Source of the DNA: Bradyrhizobium xenonodulans
GTDB lineage: Bacteria; Pseudomonadota; Alphaproteobacteria; Rhizobiales; Xanthobacteraceae
NCBI RefSeq assembly: GCF_027594865.1
Contig: NZ_CP089391.1
Span: forward strand, 3,254,501 to 3,318,500
DNA: 64,000 nucleotides
Direction: 5' to 3'
Shown: piece by piece, positions 1-8,107 of the stretch
Position numbering within the stretch: the stretch's first letter is position 1
Layout of the letters: each line of letters starts with the position of its first letter
Program-made: the position numbers and the translations under genes
Notes under the pieces: model-generated
The model's database searches: none
What the model was told of the DNA's origin: nothing
The model's input: only the letters and a program-made list of their open reading frames with translations

Positions 1-309
1 TGGGGACGTGGCGTGGGCGTTGTCGCCCGGCAGGTCGACAAAGCCTCAGGTGCGCGTGTTGGGTGGCGGCGTCCCGGGCGATGCAGCGCACAAATCAGGT
101 GCACATTCACCCAACCGTGAGTGCAGCCGTGCCCCGCGCGCGCTAAGCTGGCGGAGCAGGTCGCGACGGGTTCCGTCCGGCCAGGCTCCTTTCGCTGAAC
201 CTGACTTGCCGTACTCGACCCACCGCGTTTCCTGCTCGACAGGCGGACACGCGTGGCTGGAAAGCGCGTGTGATCGAAACCGCGATTTTCAGCACGGGAG
301 GGTTCATTC
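1..309. other. Intergenic or upstream flank with no gene recognised
   Basis: I see no convincing coding frame here. The open frames that cross this stretch have unlike composition and no ribosome-binding site. The last 15 bases carry a clear Shine-Dalgarno GGGAGG (about 296-301) for the gene that starts at 310. The rest may be the promoter region of that gene or the far flank of a gene outside the window. Confidence 0.5.
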
Positions 310-1218
310 ATGGCCACTCTGTACTCCCACGACATCATCAGGCGGCACGTATTCGGCGAAGCGGCCTCCTATCCCATTCGCAAGATCAGCTTGCCCGACC
401 TGACCGAGGCCCTACGCCTGGGTTGGGAGGATTTCCAGGCGATGCCGAGCCACGCGATCGTCGTGTGCGTGATTTATCCCGTTCTCGGTCTCATCCTGTT
501 CCGGATGGTTCTCGGCTATTCGGTGCTGCCGCTCCTGTTTCCGCTGGCTGCCGGCTTTGCCTTGATCGGCCCCTTTGCCGCGATCGGTCTCTACGAACTC
601 AGCCGGCGTCGCGAGCGCGGCGAGGAGGTCGATGCATGGGATGCGATCAAGGTGCTGCGCGCACCGTCGTTCGGCGCCATGCTCGAGCTCGGCGTGCTCC
701 TGCTGGTCCTGTTCGGGGCCTGGATCGGTGTCGCGAACGCAATCTATGTCACGATCTTCGGTCACGCGGCGGCCGCAAGCATCCCCGATTTCGCAACGCG
801 CGTGCTGACGACACCGGAAGGCTGGTCGCTCATCATCGTCGGTTGCGGTGTCGGCTTCCTGTTTGCGGTTGTGGCATTGTGCGTCAGCGTCGTGTCATTT
901 CCGTTGATGCTCGACCGGCATGCGACTGCGATCGACGCGATCCGCACGTCGCTCCGAGCGGTGGCCGCGAATCCGGTTGCGATGGCTGGGTGGGGCATCA
1001 TCGTGGCGGCGCTGCTCGTGATCGGCTCGCTACCGCTCTTCGTTGGTCTCGCTGTCGTCCTGCCGGTGCTCGGTCATGCCACCTGGCACCTCTATCGGCG
1101 GGTGGTCGAGCCGAATCCGAATCCTCCGGACGAGCGGCCGCCGCGCCCGAAGGGAAAGCGCTACGCGGCGGACTTTCCGGCCAATCTCTTCCCGTGGAGC
1201 CGCGAGGGGGAGCAGTAA
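310..1218 (+). CDS. DUF2189 family integral membrane protein
   Basis: A 302-residue polytopic inner-membrane protein. About six hydrophobic segments are visible, roughly at residues 49-100, 120-148, 175-207 and 225-252, with a charged loop around the SRRRERGE stretch between the second and third. The layout and the conserved start of the first membrane block fit DUF2189, whose function is unknown. The C-terminal 40 residues are proline- and charge-rich and probably cytoplasmic. The ATG is preceded by GGGAGG at 8-9 bases spacing, which fixes the start. The gene is convergent with the DUF2865 gene; the gap contains a fragment resembling the end of the dispersed repeat family (near 1248-1264). 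Confidence 0.8.
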   Translation: MATLYSHDIIRRHVFGEAASYPIRKISLPDLTEALRLGWEDFQAMPSHAIVVCVIYPVLGLILFRMVLGYSVLPLLFPLAAGFALIGPFAAIGLYELSRRRERGEEVDAWDAIKVLRAPSFGAMLELGVLLLVLFGAWIGVANAIYVTIFGHAAAASIPDFATRVLTTPEGWSLIIVGCGVGFLFAVVALCVSVVSFPLMLDRHATAIDAIRTSLRAVAANPVAMAGWGIIVAALLVIGSLPLFVGLAVVLPVLGHATWHLYRRVVEPNPNPPDERPPRPKGKRYAADFPANLFPWSREGEQ

Positions 1219-1272
1219 CAGTGAAACGGCTGCGCCTGGCGGCCGCCTTCGCGGGGCATGACGGGTGAGGGC

Positions 1273-2454
1273 CTACTTCTGCTGCTGCGGCAGGAACGTC
1301 GGCCCGACCGAGCGGATCGGCTTGTTCTCCGACGGCGTGGCGGCCGTTCCGGTATCCGCCGGCGGTGTCGCGGCCGGCGCCGTGGCCGTCGTTGGCGCGG
1401 GAGCTGCGCCCTTCTTGCCATTCGCAGGCGTGCCCTTGTTGAGCCGCTGCTGCTGCATCCTCTTGGCGCTCTCCTCGGTGACGATGATGTCACCCTGCTG
1501 CTCGGCGGCCGCCTTGTCGTCCGCCGATTTCAGCGCGTCGGCCCAGGTCTGGCCTGCGGCCTTGCAGGAGCAGGACGGGTTGAACTCGCTGCGGAATTTG
1601 AACGCGGTCGGCAGCGCCGTGTAGGGCTGGCCGCTGATGGAGACCGCGGAGTTCATGTCCTCGCCGGGATTGCGATGGGTGTAGAGCACCGCTTCCGCGG
1701 CCGGGCACAGCGCCTTGCAGGTCTTCTCGTCGTCGGGGAAGCGCGCCGGCACGGTGGCGAACGAGACCGGGAAATAGGCGCCGTCGCAGGTGCGCACGCA
1801 TACGGTGCGGTAGGTGCCGGATTGCGGCCCGAGATCGGACGGCGGCATGGCCTGCGGATTGCCCGCATTGTTGCCGCCGAACAGATTGCTCAGGAAGTTG
1901 CCGCCGCCTTGCGACTGCGCGGCGTTGGCATATTGCGGGCCGCAATTGTTCTGGGCCAGCGCCGCCAGCACCGAGCGGCGCTGGTTGTCGCGCTCCGGAC
2001 TGAAGCCGCCGGAGCCGCCGCGCAGGCGCTCGAGATTGCCGGTGATCTGGTCAAGGTTGGCGCGCATCTGCTGGATCTGGGTGTTGACCGGGCCGCATTG
2101 CGCCGACTGGCCGTTGAACAGCGAGAAGAAGCCGGAGGAATCGCAGCCCATGCGCTTGGCCTGCATGGTGACGCGGTCGAGCTCGGCCTGCTGCTTGGCC
2201 TGGGAATCCTGGTAGCGGCGGATCTGGTCTTCGCGCGCGGGATCGCCACCGCCGCCGCCCCGATCGAGCGCGGCGAGTTGGCCTTCCAGCCGCGAGCACA
2301 TCGGGTTCGGCCCAAGTCCGTTTTGAGGCGCAGGTCCCGGCGGGCCCGCCTGCGCAAAAGCGCCGGTGGCGAGCACGACGGTGCCGAGGAGCACAGTGCA
2401 GGCAAGGAGGAAGGGGGCACGGGAGAGCGACAAAAATTCAGGCATATCCGCCAT
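1273..2454 (-). CDS. DUF2865 domain secreted protein
   Basis: About 393 residues. From the ATG at 2454 the N-terminus has a hydrophobic stretch ending in an ATGAFAQ-like signal peptidase site, so the protein should be exported. A long Gln/Arg-rich, probably coiled-coil middle follows. The conserved domain (about residues 200-310) is Cys-rich: CVRTCDGAYFPVSF, then CKALCP and CSC motifs, which I recognise as DUF2865. The C-terminal 80 residues are low-complexity Ala/Pro/Thr. A longer frame starts at 2532, but the signal peptide would then be buried, so I prefer 2454 (or 2445). Function unknown; the cysteines suggest a disulfide-stabilised periplasmic protein. Confidence 0.75.
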   Translation of the reverse strand: MADMPEFLSLSRAPFLLACTVLLGTVVLATGAFAQAGPPGPAPQNGLGPNPMCSRLEGQLAALDRGGGGGDPAREDQIRRYQDSQAKQQAELDRVTMQAKRMGCDSSGFFSLFNGQSAQCGPVNTQIQQMRANLDQITGNLERLRGGSGGFSPERDNQRRSVLAALAQNNCGPQYANAAQSQGGGNFLSNLFGGNNAGNPQAMPPSDLGPQSGTYRTVCVRTCDGAYFPVSFATVPARFPDDEKTCKALCPAAEAVLYTHRNPGEDMNSAVSISGQPYTALPTAFKFRSEFNPSCSCKAAGQTWADALKSADDKAAAEQQGDIIVTEESAKRMQQQRLNKGTPANGKKGAAPAPTTATAPAATPPADTGTAATPSENKPIRSVGPTFLPQQQK

Positions 2455-2584
2455 TCTAGCGAGGTCACGGCCCGGCATGACTTGGGGGGCCGAAGCGCGC
2501 CCTCCAATAGCCGCTTCCTGCGGCATCGTCACGTCGTTTCAGGGGCCAAAGATTGGGCCTAAGGTCCGCCAGTTCCGAGCGAAT

Positions 2585-2890
2585 TCAGCGCTGGCAGGTG
2601 ATTGCGACATATTCGTCGCAACGGCCATGGGAGCAGTTTGCGCCGGTTTTGGGGACAGAGCCGGTAATTTCGTCGGGATCGACCCGGCGATAGCTTGATG
2701 CCTGGGCAAAATCGCGTGACTGGCAATAAGTCCGCGCGACCTGCGCGCCGCACTTGTCACCCCGGGCGAGGCACTGATCGACGCCGTAGCCGTCCGCCTG
2801 GTTGGCGATGATGAAGACGCGGGTCTCGGCGCATGCGCTGGATGCCGCAAGCATGGAGGCGCAGGAAATGAGCGCGAGCAAGGATCGCAT
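2585..2890 (-). CDS. Small secreted Cys-rich protein of unknown function
   Basis: A 101-residue protein with an N-terminal signal peptide (MRSLLALISCASMLAASS, cleavage probably after SACA). The mature part has six cysteines, including DQC, DKCG, TYC, ANC, GRC and ITC, consistent with periplasmic disulfides. An in-frame ATG six codons upstream (2908) is possible, but the start at 2890 puts positive charge directly before the hydrophobic core. A short inverted repeat (GGAACC-GCC-GGTTCC, 2915-2929) lies just upstream and may be regulatory. I recognise no domain. Confidence 0.65.
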   Translation of the reverse strand: MRSLLALISCASMLAASSACAETRVFIIANQADGYGVDQCLARGDKCGAQVARTYCQSRDFAQASSYRRVDPDEITGSVPKTGANCSHGRCDEYVAITCQR

Positions 2891-3183
2891 GAAAACACCT
2901 GGGGGCAAAAACGGGGAACCGCCGGTTCCAGAATGGGCTCAAATGGTTAAGGATGATGAACCATCAAGGCGGGCGGCTGCGCTTTGCGGAGATAGGACGG
3001 CATTTTCGCGGCTCTCTTGACGCGGGGCCGCCTCATAGCCCATATGTGGCCGCATGAACGGTCTCCTCGCCATTTGCGCCATTTGCCGCGAGATTACGAG
3101 CTAGCGATTCGCTGGCTGGAGCCGTCTTTTCTCAAAACCATTGAGAGCCCTGGACGCCCGGCCAACAGCCGACGGGTATCCTT

Positions 3184-4566
3184 ATGGAATTGCGCCTTTA
3201 CGATACGCTGAGCCGGGAAAAGCGCACCTTCGTGCCGCTCGATGCGAAGGACGTCCGCATGTATGTCTGCGGACCGACGGTCTACGACTTCGCCCATATC
3301 GGCAATGCGCGTCCGGTGATCGTGTTCGACGTGCTGTTTCGGCTGCTGCGCCATCTCTATGGCGAGGCGCACGTCAAATATGTCCGCAACATCACCGACG
3401 TCGACGACAAGATCAACGATCGCGCCGCGCGGGATTTTCCCGGCCTGCCGCTGAACGAAGCCATTCGGAAGGTCACCGAGCAGACCGGCAAGCAGTTTCA
3501 CGCCGACGTCGATGCGCTGGGCGCACTGCGGCCGAGCGTCGAGCCGCGTGCGACCGAGCATATCGGCGAGATGCGCGAGATCATCGAAAGGCTGATCGCC
3601 GGAGGCTTTGCCTATGCCGCCGAGGACCACGTGCTGTTCTCGCCGCAGGCGATGAACGCCGCCAATTCCGGCCTGCCGCGCTATGGCGCGCTGTCCAATC
3701 GCTCGCTGGACGAGATGGTCGCCGGCGCCCGGGTCGATGTCGCGCCCTACAAGAAGGGCAACACCGACTTCGTGCTGTGGAAACCGTCCAAGCCTGGCGA
3801 GCCGTCATGGCCGTCGCCGGCCGGCATCAAGGCCGAGGGGCGTCCGGGCTGGCACATCGAGTGCTCGGCCATGGCCTGGAAGCATCTCGGCGAGCACTTC
3901 GACATCCACGGCGGCGGCATCGATCTCGTGTTTCCGCATCACGAGAACGAGGTCGCGCAGACCTGCTGCGCGTTCCACCGGGAGCGCATGGCGAACTACT
4001 GGATGCATAACGGCTTCCTGCAGGTCGAGAGCGAGAAGATGTCGAAGTCGCTGGGCAACTTCATCACGATCCACGAGCTGCTCAAGGACTGGCCGGGCGA
4101 GGTGCTCCGGCTCAACATGCTGAAGACGCATTACCGCTCGCCGATCGACTGGACCATGAAGTCGCTGGAGGAGAGCGCCAGGACGCTCGACGACTGGTAT
4201 CGCGTCGCCGCCGACGTCACGCCCGGCAAGCCAGCTCCGACCGTGGTCGAGCCGCTGCTCGACGACCTCAACACGCCGCTGGCGATCGCGGCGCTGCATG
4301 GCCTGCGCGGCAGCGACGTCGGTGCCTTGGCGGGATCCCTGCGGCTGCTCGGATTCCTGTCCGAGAGCGCCGCGCAGTGGGAAGGGCGCAAGCAGCAGGC
4401 GAGCGGCGTCGATGCCAGGGAAGTCGAGCGCCTGATCTCGGAGCGCACGGCTGCGCGTGCACGGAAGGATTTCAAAGAGTCCGACCGTATTCGCGATCTG
4501 CTCGCCGCGATGGGCGTTGCGATCAAGGATTCCAAGGACGGGACGACCTGGGAGATCGCGCGATGA
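3184..4566 (+). CDS. cysS: Cysteinyl-tRNA synthetase
   Basis: A 460-residue class I aminoacyl-tRNA synthetase that charges tRNA-Cys in the cytoplasm. The N-terminal [19 protein letters not shown] is typical. Signature motifs are present: HIGN (about residues 38-41) and KMSKS (about 285-289). Zinc-ligand candidates are Cys29, the Cys of WHIECSAM and the HHENE motif. Length matches the bacterial enzyme. It overlaps by four bases (ATGA) the small membrane ORF at 4563 and heads a tight run cysS-ORF37-GNAT-cimA that looks co-transcribed. Confidence 0.97.
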   Translation: MELRLYDTLSREKRTFVPLDAKDVRMYVCGPTVYDFAHIGNARPVIVFDVLFRLLRHLYGEAHVKYVRNITDVDDKINDRAARDFPGLPLNEAIRKVTEQTGKQFHADVDALGALRPSVEPRATEHIGEMREIIERLIAGGFAYAAEDHVLFSPQAMNAANSGLPRYGALSNRSLDEMVAGARVDVAPYKKGNTDFVLWKPSKPGEPSWPSPAGIKAEGRPGWHIECSAMAWKHLGEHFDIHGGGIDLVFPHHENEVAQTCCAFHRERMANYWMHNGFLQVESEKMSKSLGNFITIHELLKDWPGEVLRLNMLKTHYRSPIDWTMKSLEESARTLDDWYRVAADVTPGKPAPTVVEPLLDDLNTPLAIAALHGLRGSDVGALAGSLRLLGFLSESAAQWEGRKQQASGVDAREVERLISERTAARARKDFKESDRIRDLLAAMGVAIKDSKDGTTWEIAR

Positions 4567-4676
4567 AGCGGCCCGATACGCCGTTCCCGCGGCATTGGCT
4601 CTATTACATCGCGCTGAAGATCCTGCTGCTCGGCGCCGCCGTGGCGATCGTGCTGAAGCTTTATGGGATGTGGTGA
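4563..4676 (+). CDS. Small single-span membrane protein (37 aa)
   Basis: An ATGA overlap with the cysS stop opens a 37-residue frame ending in KLYGMW. Residues about 14-31 ([20 protein letters not shown]) form one transmembrane helix after a short basic N-terminus. It ends five bases before the next gene, so it fills the gap exactly and is probably translationally coupled. It is below the size that most gene finders report. No function can be assigned. Confidence 0.55.
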   Translation: MKRPDTPFPRHWLYYIALKILLLGAAVAIVLKLYGMW

Positions 4677-4681
4677 GGACG

Positions 4682-5173
4682 ATGGGACAGACTTTGCCAA
4701 AGCCCGGTTTGCGGCCGTTCCTGCCTGATGACGTGCCGGTGCTCGCCGCGATCTTCACCGCCAGCATCGAGGAGCTGACCGGCGACGACTACAGCGAAGC
4801 GCAGCAGCAGGCCTGGATGGAGGCGGCGGAGGATGAAGAGTTCGGCAAGCGGCTCGCGGCGGACCTGACGCTGATCGCGACGCTGGAGGGCTCGCCCGTC
4901 GGTTTTGCGTCACTCCGCGGTGCCGATCACATCCGCATGCTCTATGTGCATCCGGCCGTCCGCGGGCAGGGCATTGCGACCATGCTGGTCGATGCGCTGG
5001 AGAAGCTGGCCGGCGGCCGCGGCGCGACGAGCCTCACGGTCGATGCCAGCGACACCGCGGAGGGCTTCTTCGCCAAGCGCGGCTACACCGCCCAGCAGCG
5101 CAACAGCGTTACCATCAACGACGAGTGGCTCGCCAACACCACCATGAAGAAGACGCTTGGAGCTGCGCAATGA
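4682..5173 (+). CDS. GNAT family N-acetyltransferase
   Basis: A 163-residue single-domain acetyltransferase of the GNAT fold. The acetyl-CoA pyrophosphate-binding motif A is visible as VHPAVRGQGIATMLVDALE (about residues 85-103), followed by a typical motif B with FFAKRGYT near residue 135. The substrate cannot be read from sequence. The start at 4682 follows the small membrane ORF by five bases, and the stop overlaps the start of cimA (ATGA at 5170), so expression is coupled to cysS and cimA. Confidence 0.88.
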   Translation: MGQTLPKPGLRPFLPDDVPVLAAIFTASIEELTGDDYSEAQQQAWMEAAEDEEFGKRLAADLTLIATLEGSPVGFASLRGADHIRMLYVHPAVRGQGIATMLVDALEKLAGGRGATSLTVDASDTAEGFFAKRGYTAQQRNSVTINDEWLANTTMKKTLGAAQ

Positions 5174-6768
5174 GCAGGGAGCGCCTCTATCTGTTCGACA
5201 CCACGCTGCGCGACGGCGCGCAGACCAACGGCGTCGATTTCACGCTTGAAGACAAGCAGGTTATCGCCGCGATGCTCGATGATCTCGGCATCGACTATGT
5301 CGAGGGCGGCTATCCCGGCGCCAATCCGACCGACACCGAGTTCTTCGGAAGCAAGCCCAAGCTCAAGCATGCGCGCTTCACCGCCTTCGGCATGACGCGC
5401 CGGGCCGGGCGCTCGGTCTCCAACGATCCGGGCGTTGCCGGGTTGCTCGAAGCGAAAGCCGATGCGATCTGCTTCGTGGCAAAATCCTCGGCCTATCAGG
5501 TGCGCGTCGCGCTGGAGACGACGAAGGAAGAGAACCTCGCCTCGATCCGCGACAGCGTCGCGGCCGCGAGGGCCGCAGGCCGCGAAGTGATGCTCGACTG
5601 CGAGCACTTTTTCGACGGCTACAAGGAGGATTCGATTTTTGCGCTCGCCTGCGCCAAGGCCGCCTTCGATGCCGGCGCGCGCTGGGTGGTGCTGTGCGAC
5701 ACCAATGGCGGCACCATGCCGAACGAGATCGAGGCCATTGTCAGCGAGGTGACGAAGCACATCCCCGGCGACCACGTCGGTATCCACGCCCATAACGACA
5801 CCGAGCAGGCGGTGGCGAATTCGCTCGCTGCAGTGCGCGCCGGTGCGCGGCAGATCCAGGGCACACTGAACGGCCTCGGTGAGCGCTGCGGCAACGCCAA
5901 TCTCTGCTCGCTGATCCCGACCCTGAAGCTGAAGAAGGAGTTTTCGGACGCCTTCGAGATCGGGGTCACCGCAGAGAAGCTGGCGACGCTGGTCAAGGTG
6001 TCGCGCACGCTGGACGACATGCTCAACCGCGTGCCGAACCGGCACGCCGCCTATGTCGGCGAGAGCGCCTTCGTCACCAAGACCGGCATCCATGCCTCCG
6101 CCGTGCTGAAGGATCCGCAGACCTACGAGCACGTGCTGCCGGATCTGGTCGGCAATCACCGCAAGGTGCTGGTGTCCGACCAGGCCGGCCGCTCCAACGT
6201 CATCGCCGAGCTCGACCGCGCCGGCATCGCTTATGAGAAGAGCGATCCGAAGCTGACGCGGCTGGTCGAGGAATTGAAGGAGCGCGAGGCGCAAGGCTAC
6301 GCCTATGAATCCGCCAACGCCTCGTTCGATCTCCTGGCGCGCCGCACGCTCGGCAAGGTGCCGCATTATTTCGAGGTCGAGCAGTTCGACGTCAATGTCG
6401 AGCAGCGTTACAATTCGCATGGCGAACGCGTCACCGTGGCGCTCGCGGTGGTGAAGGTCGACGTCGCCGGCGAGCATCTGATCTCCGCGGCCGAAGGCAA
6501 CGGCCCCGTCAACGCGCTCGACGTCGCCTTGCGCAAGGACCTCGGCAAGTACCAGAAATACATCGAGGGCTTGACGCTGATCGACTACCGCGTGCGTATC
6601 CTCAACGGCGGCACGGGGGCGGTCACGCGCGTGCTGATCGAGAGCGAGGACGAGAACGGCGACCGCTGGACCACGGTCGGCGTCTCCCCGAACATCATCG
6701 ACGCCTCGTTCCAGGCGCTGATGGATTCGGTGATCTACAAGCTGGTGAAATCGGGAGCGCCGGCGTAG
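5170..6768 (+). CDS. cimA: (R)-citramalate synthase
   Basis: A 532-residue member of the LeuA/HMGL-like family. It condenses acetyl-CoA with pyruvate to citramalate, feeding 2-oxobutyrate and isoleucine synthesis independently of threonine. The DTTLRDGAQ motif is at residues 10-18, the metal-binding HAHND near residue 208, and a C-terminal LeuA-type dimer/allosteric domain follows (about 400-520), matching CimA length rather than shorter homocitrate synthases. Function among LeuA, CimA and homocitrate synthase is assigned from overall sequence feel (the start DTTLRDGAQTNGVDF is CimA-like). The ATG at 5170 overlaps the upstream TGA. Confidence 0.9.
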   Translation: MSRERLYLFDTTLRDGAQTNGVDFTLEDKQVIAAMLDDLGIDYVEGGYPGANPTDTEFFGSKPKLKHARFTAFGMTRRAGRSVSNDPGVAGLLEAKADAICFVAKSSAYQVRVALETTKEENLASIRDSVAAARAAGREVMLDCEHFFDGYKEDSIFALACAKAAFDAGARWVVLCDTNGGTMPNEIEAIVSEVTKHIPGDHVGIHAHNDTEQAVANSLAAVRAGARQIQGTLNGLGERCGNANLCSLIPTLKLKKEFSDAFEIGVTAEKLATLVKVSRTLDDMLNRVPNRHAAYVGESAFVTKTGIHASAVLKDPQTYEHVLPDLVGNHRKVLVSDQAGRSNVIAELDRAGIAYEKSDPKLTRLVEELKEREAQGYAYESANASFDLLARRTLGKVPHYFEVEQFDVNVEQRYNSHGERVTVALAVVKVDVAGEHLISAAEGNGPVNALDVALRKDLGKYQKYIEGLTLIDYRVRILNGGTGAVTRVLIESEDENGDRWTTVGVSPNIIDASFQALMDSVIYKLVKSGAPA

Positions 6769-6778
6769 GTCACGACGG

Positions 6779-6897
6779 CTGTCATACCCCGCGAAGGCGG
6801 GGTATCCGGTACGCCGCGGCTTCTCGGTCGCTCTCGGGCGTCTCGGAATACCGGGTCGCCCGTTCCTAGTGCGCAATTGCGCACTGGCCGGGCGATG
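6779..6897. repeat. Dispersed palindromic repeat, copy 1
   Basis: Contains CATACCCCGCGAAGGCGGGGTAT-type arms, then the GGTACGCCGCGGC block and GGAATACCGGGTCGCCCG. This is the same family as the copies at 19924-20024 and 31252-31350. It ends in a perfect 18-bp palindrome AGTGCGCAATTGCGCACT (6868-6885), which the other two copies lack. It lies between cimA and the VOC gene and may form a hairpin that ends the cysS-cimA transcript. Confidence 0.75.
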
Positions 6898-6922
6898 GCA
6901 GTTGAGGTGAGGAGGGGGCAGC

Positions 6923-7300
6923 ATGATCGACCACATCTCCGTCGGCGTCAGCGATCTCGAACGCGCCGCACGCTTCTACGAAGCAACGCTCGCCGCCCTC
7001 GGGCTCACGCGCCTCGTCACGCGGCCGCGGACGGTCGGCTTCGGCAAGGCCTATCCGGAGTTCTGGATCAATCTGCGCGAAGGCATGCCGGCTGTTGCGC
7101 CTTCGAGCGGCGTGCACATCTGCCTGCGGGCGAAGACGACAAGCGAGGTCGATGCGTTTCACGCCGCGGCGCTGTCGGCCGGCGGCGCATCCGACGGCGC
7201 GCCGGGCATCCGCCCCCACGACCGCGTGCGATATTATGCGGCCTTCGTCACCGATCCTGATGGCAACCGGATCGAGGCGGTGACGTTTCCGCAAGGATGA
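6923..7300 (+). CDS. VOC (glyoxalase/bleomycin-resistance) superfamily protein
   Basis: A 125-residue protein with the vicinal-oxygen-chelate fold. It starts MIDHISVGVSDLERAARFYEATL, with the first metal-ligand position at His4, and ends in the DPDGNRIEAVTF motif that carries the usual Glu ligand. The substrate is unknown. A strong GGAGGGGG ribosome-binding site lies upstream. The stop directly abuts the stop of the convergent LOG gene with no spacer. Confidence 0.85.
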   Translation: MIDHISVGVSDLERAARFYEATLAALGLTRLVTRPRTVGFGKAYPEFWINLREGMPAVAPSSGVHICLRAKTTSEVDAFHAAALSAGGASDGAPGIRPHDRVRYYAAFVTDPDGNRIEAVTFPQG

Positions 7301-7906
7301 TCAGAGCTTGCGCGCCACTTCCGGGGCGAGCTGCTTTTCGGACTCGGCGATCTGTGCCGCAGCCGCCTTCAGCTTCGGCAGGATCTCCTCGACGCGATCG
7401 GCCTTGAGGATGTCGACCGAAAGGCCGGCGCGGATGAACTCGGTCTGGCGCATGTGCGACAAGAGCGAGAACAGCGGCTCCCAGAAATTGTCGATATTGG
7501 CGAGCAGCACCGGCTTGGCGTGACGGCCGAGCTGCTTCCACGTCAATTGCTCGACCAGCTCTTCCAGCGTGCCGACGCCGCCCGGCAGCGCCACGAAGGC
7601 GTCGGAGCGCTCGAACATCAGGCGCTTGCGCTCGTGCATATCGGGGGTGACGATCATCTCCTGCACGCGGGTCAGCGCGTTCTCGCGCATGCGGAGGAAT
7701 TCGGGAATGATGCCGGTGACGGTGCCGCCGTGATCGAGCACGGAGGTCGCGACCGACCCCATCAGGCCGAGCGATCCGCCGCCATAGACGAGGCGGACGT
7801 TGTTCTCGGCGAGGGCCTTGCCGAACGCTTTTGCGCCTTCGGTGAAGCGGGGGTTGGTTCCGGGGCCGGAGCCGCAATAGACGCAGACGGTTTTGATGAT
7901 GCTCAT
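7301..7906 (-). CDS. LOG family nucleotide-5'-monophosphate phosphoribohydrolase (TIGR00730)
   Basis: A 201-residue Rossmann-fold protein. The signature PGGVGTLEE (about residues 107-115) and the N-terminal CVYCGSGPG match the LOG family, whose studied members release free cytokinin bases or other purines from nucleotide monophosphates. In bacteria many members act as nucleotide hydrolases, so cytokinin production is not implied here. An in-frame ATG three codons upstream (7915) is an alternative start. Confidence 0.88.
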   Translation of the reverse strand: MSIIKTVCVYCGSGPGTNPRFTEGAKAFGKALAENNVRLVYGGGSLGLMGSVATSVLDHGGTVTGIIPEFLRMRENALTRVQEMIVTPDMHERKRLMFERSDAFVALPGGVGTLEELVEQLTWKQLGRHAKPVLLANIDNFWEPLFSLLSHMRQTEFIRAGLSVDILKADRVEEILPKLKAAAAQIAESEKQLAPEVARKL

Positions 7907-8107
7907 TGGTGTCATGATGCATTGCAGCGAAGGGGCGTCAAGCCCAATCGGTGATTCGGATCACCCGGAAATCTACCGGTAAATGGCGACAAACAATCGA
8001 AGATTCGCCATCTGGCGGGGTGCGCTGGCATCGGGAAGGCTTTATATGACGGGCGAAAATCGCAAATCGTGACGCTGCCCGCATCCGGCGGGCTTTCAGG
8101 CTTTTTG

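Noticed and set aside
2915..2929. GGAACC-GCC-GGTTCC inverted repeat as a defined operator
   Set aside because: It is only six bases per arm, occurs once, and has no linked regulator, so I mention it only in the neighbouring gene entry.
5083..6936. Long open frame antisense to cimA
   Set aside because: It mirrors the cimA gene codon by codon, as expected at this GC content, and has no domain pattern or ribosome-binding site. The same applies to long antisense frames over the ABC exporter (8402-9898), both kup genes (for example 16109-17848), nicB and the permease gene.
7301..7906. LOG gene as evidence for cytokinin production
   Set aside because: The LOG family is broad in bacteria and the neighbours show no cytokinin or plant-interaction genes.
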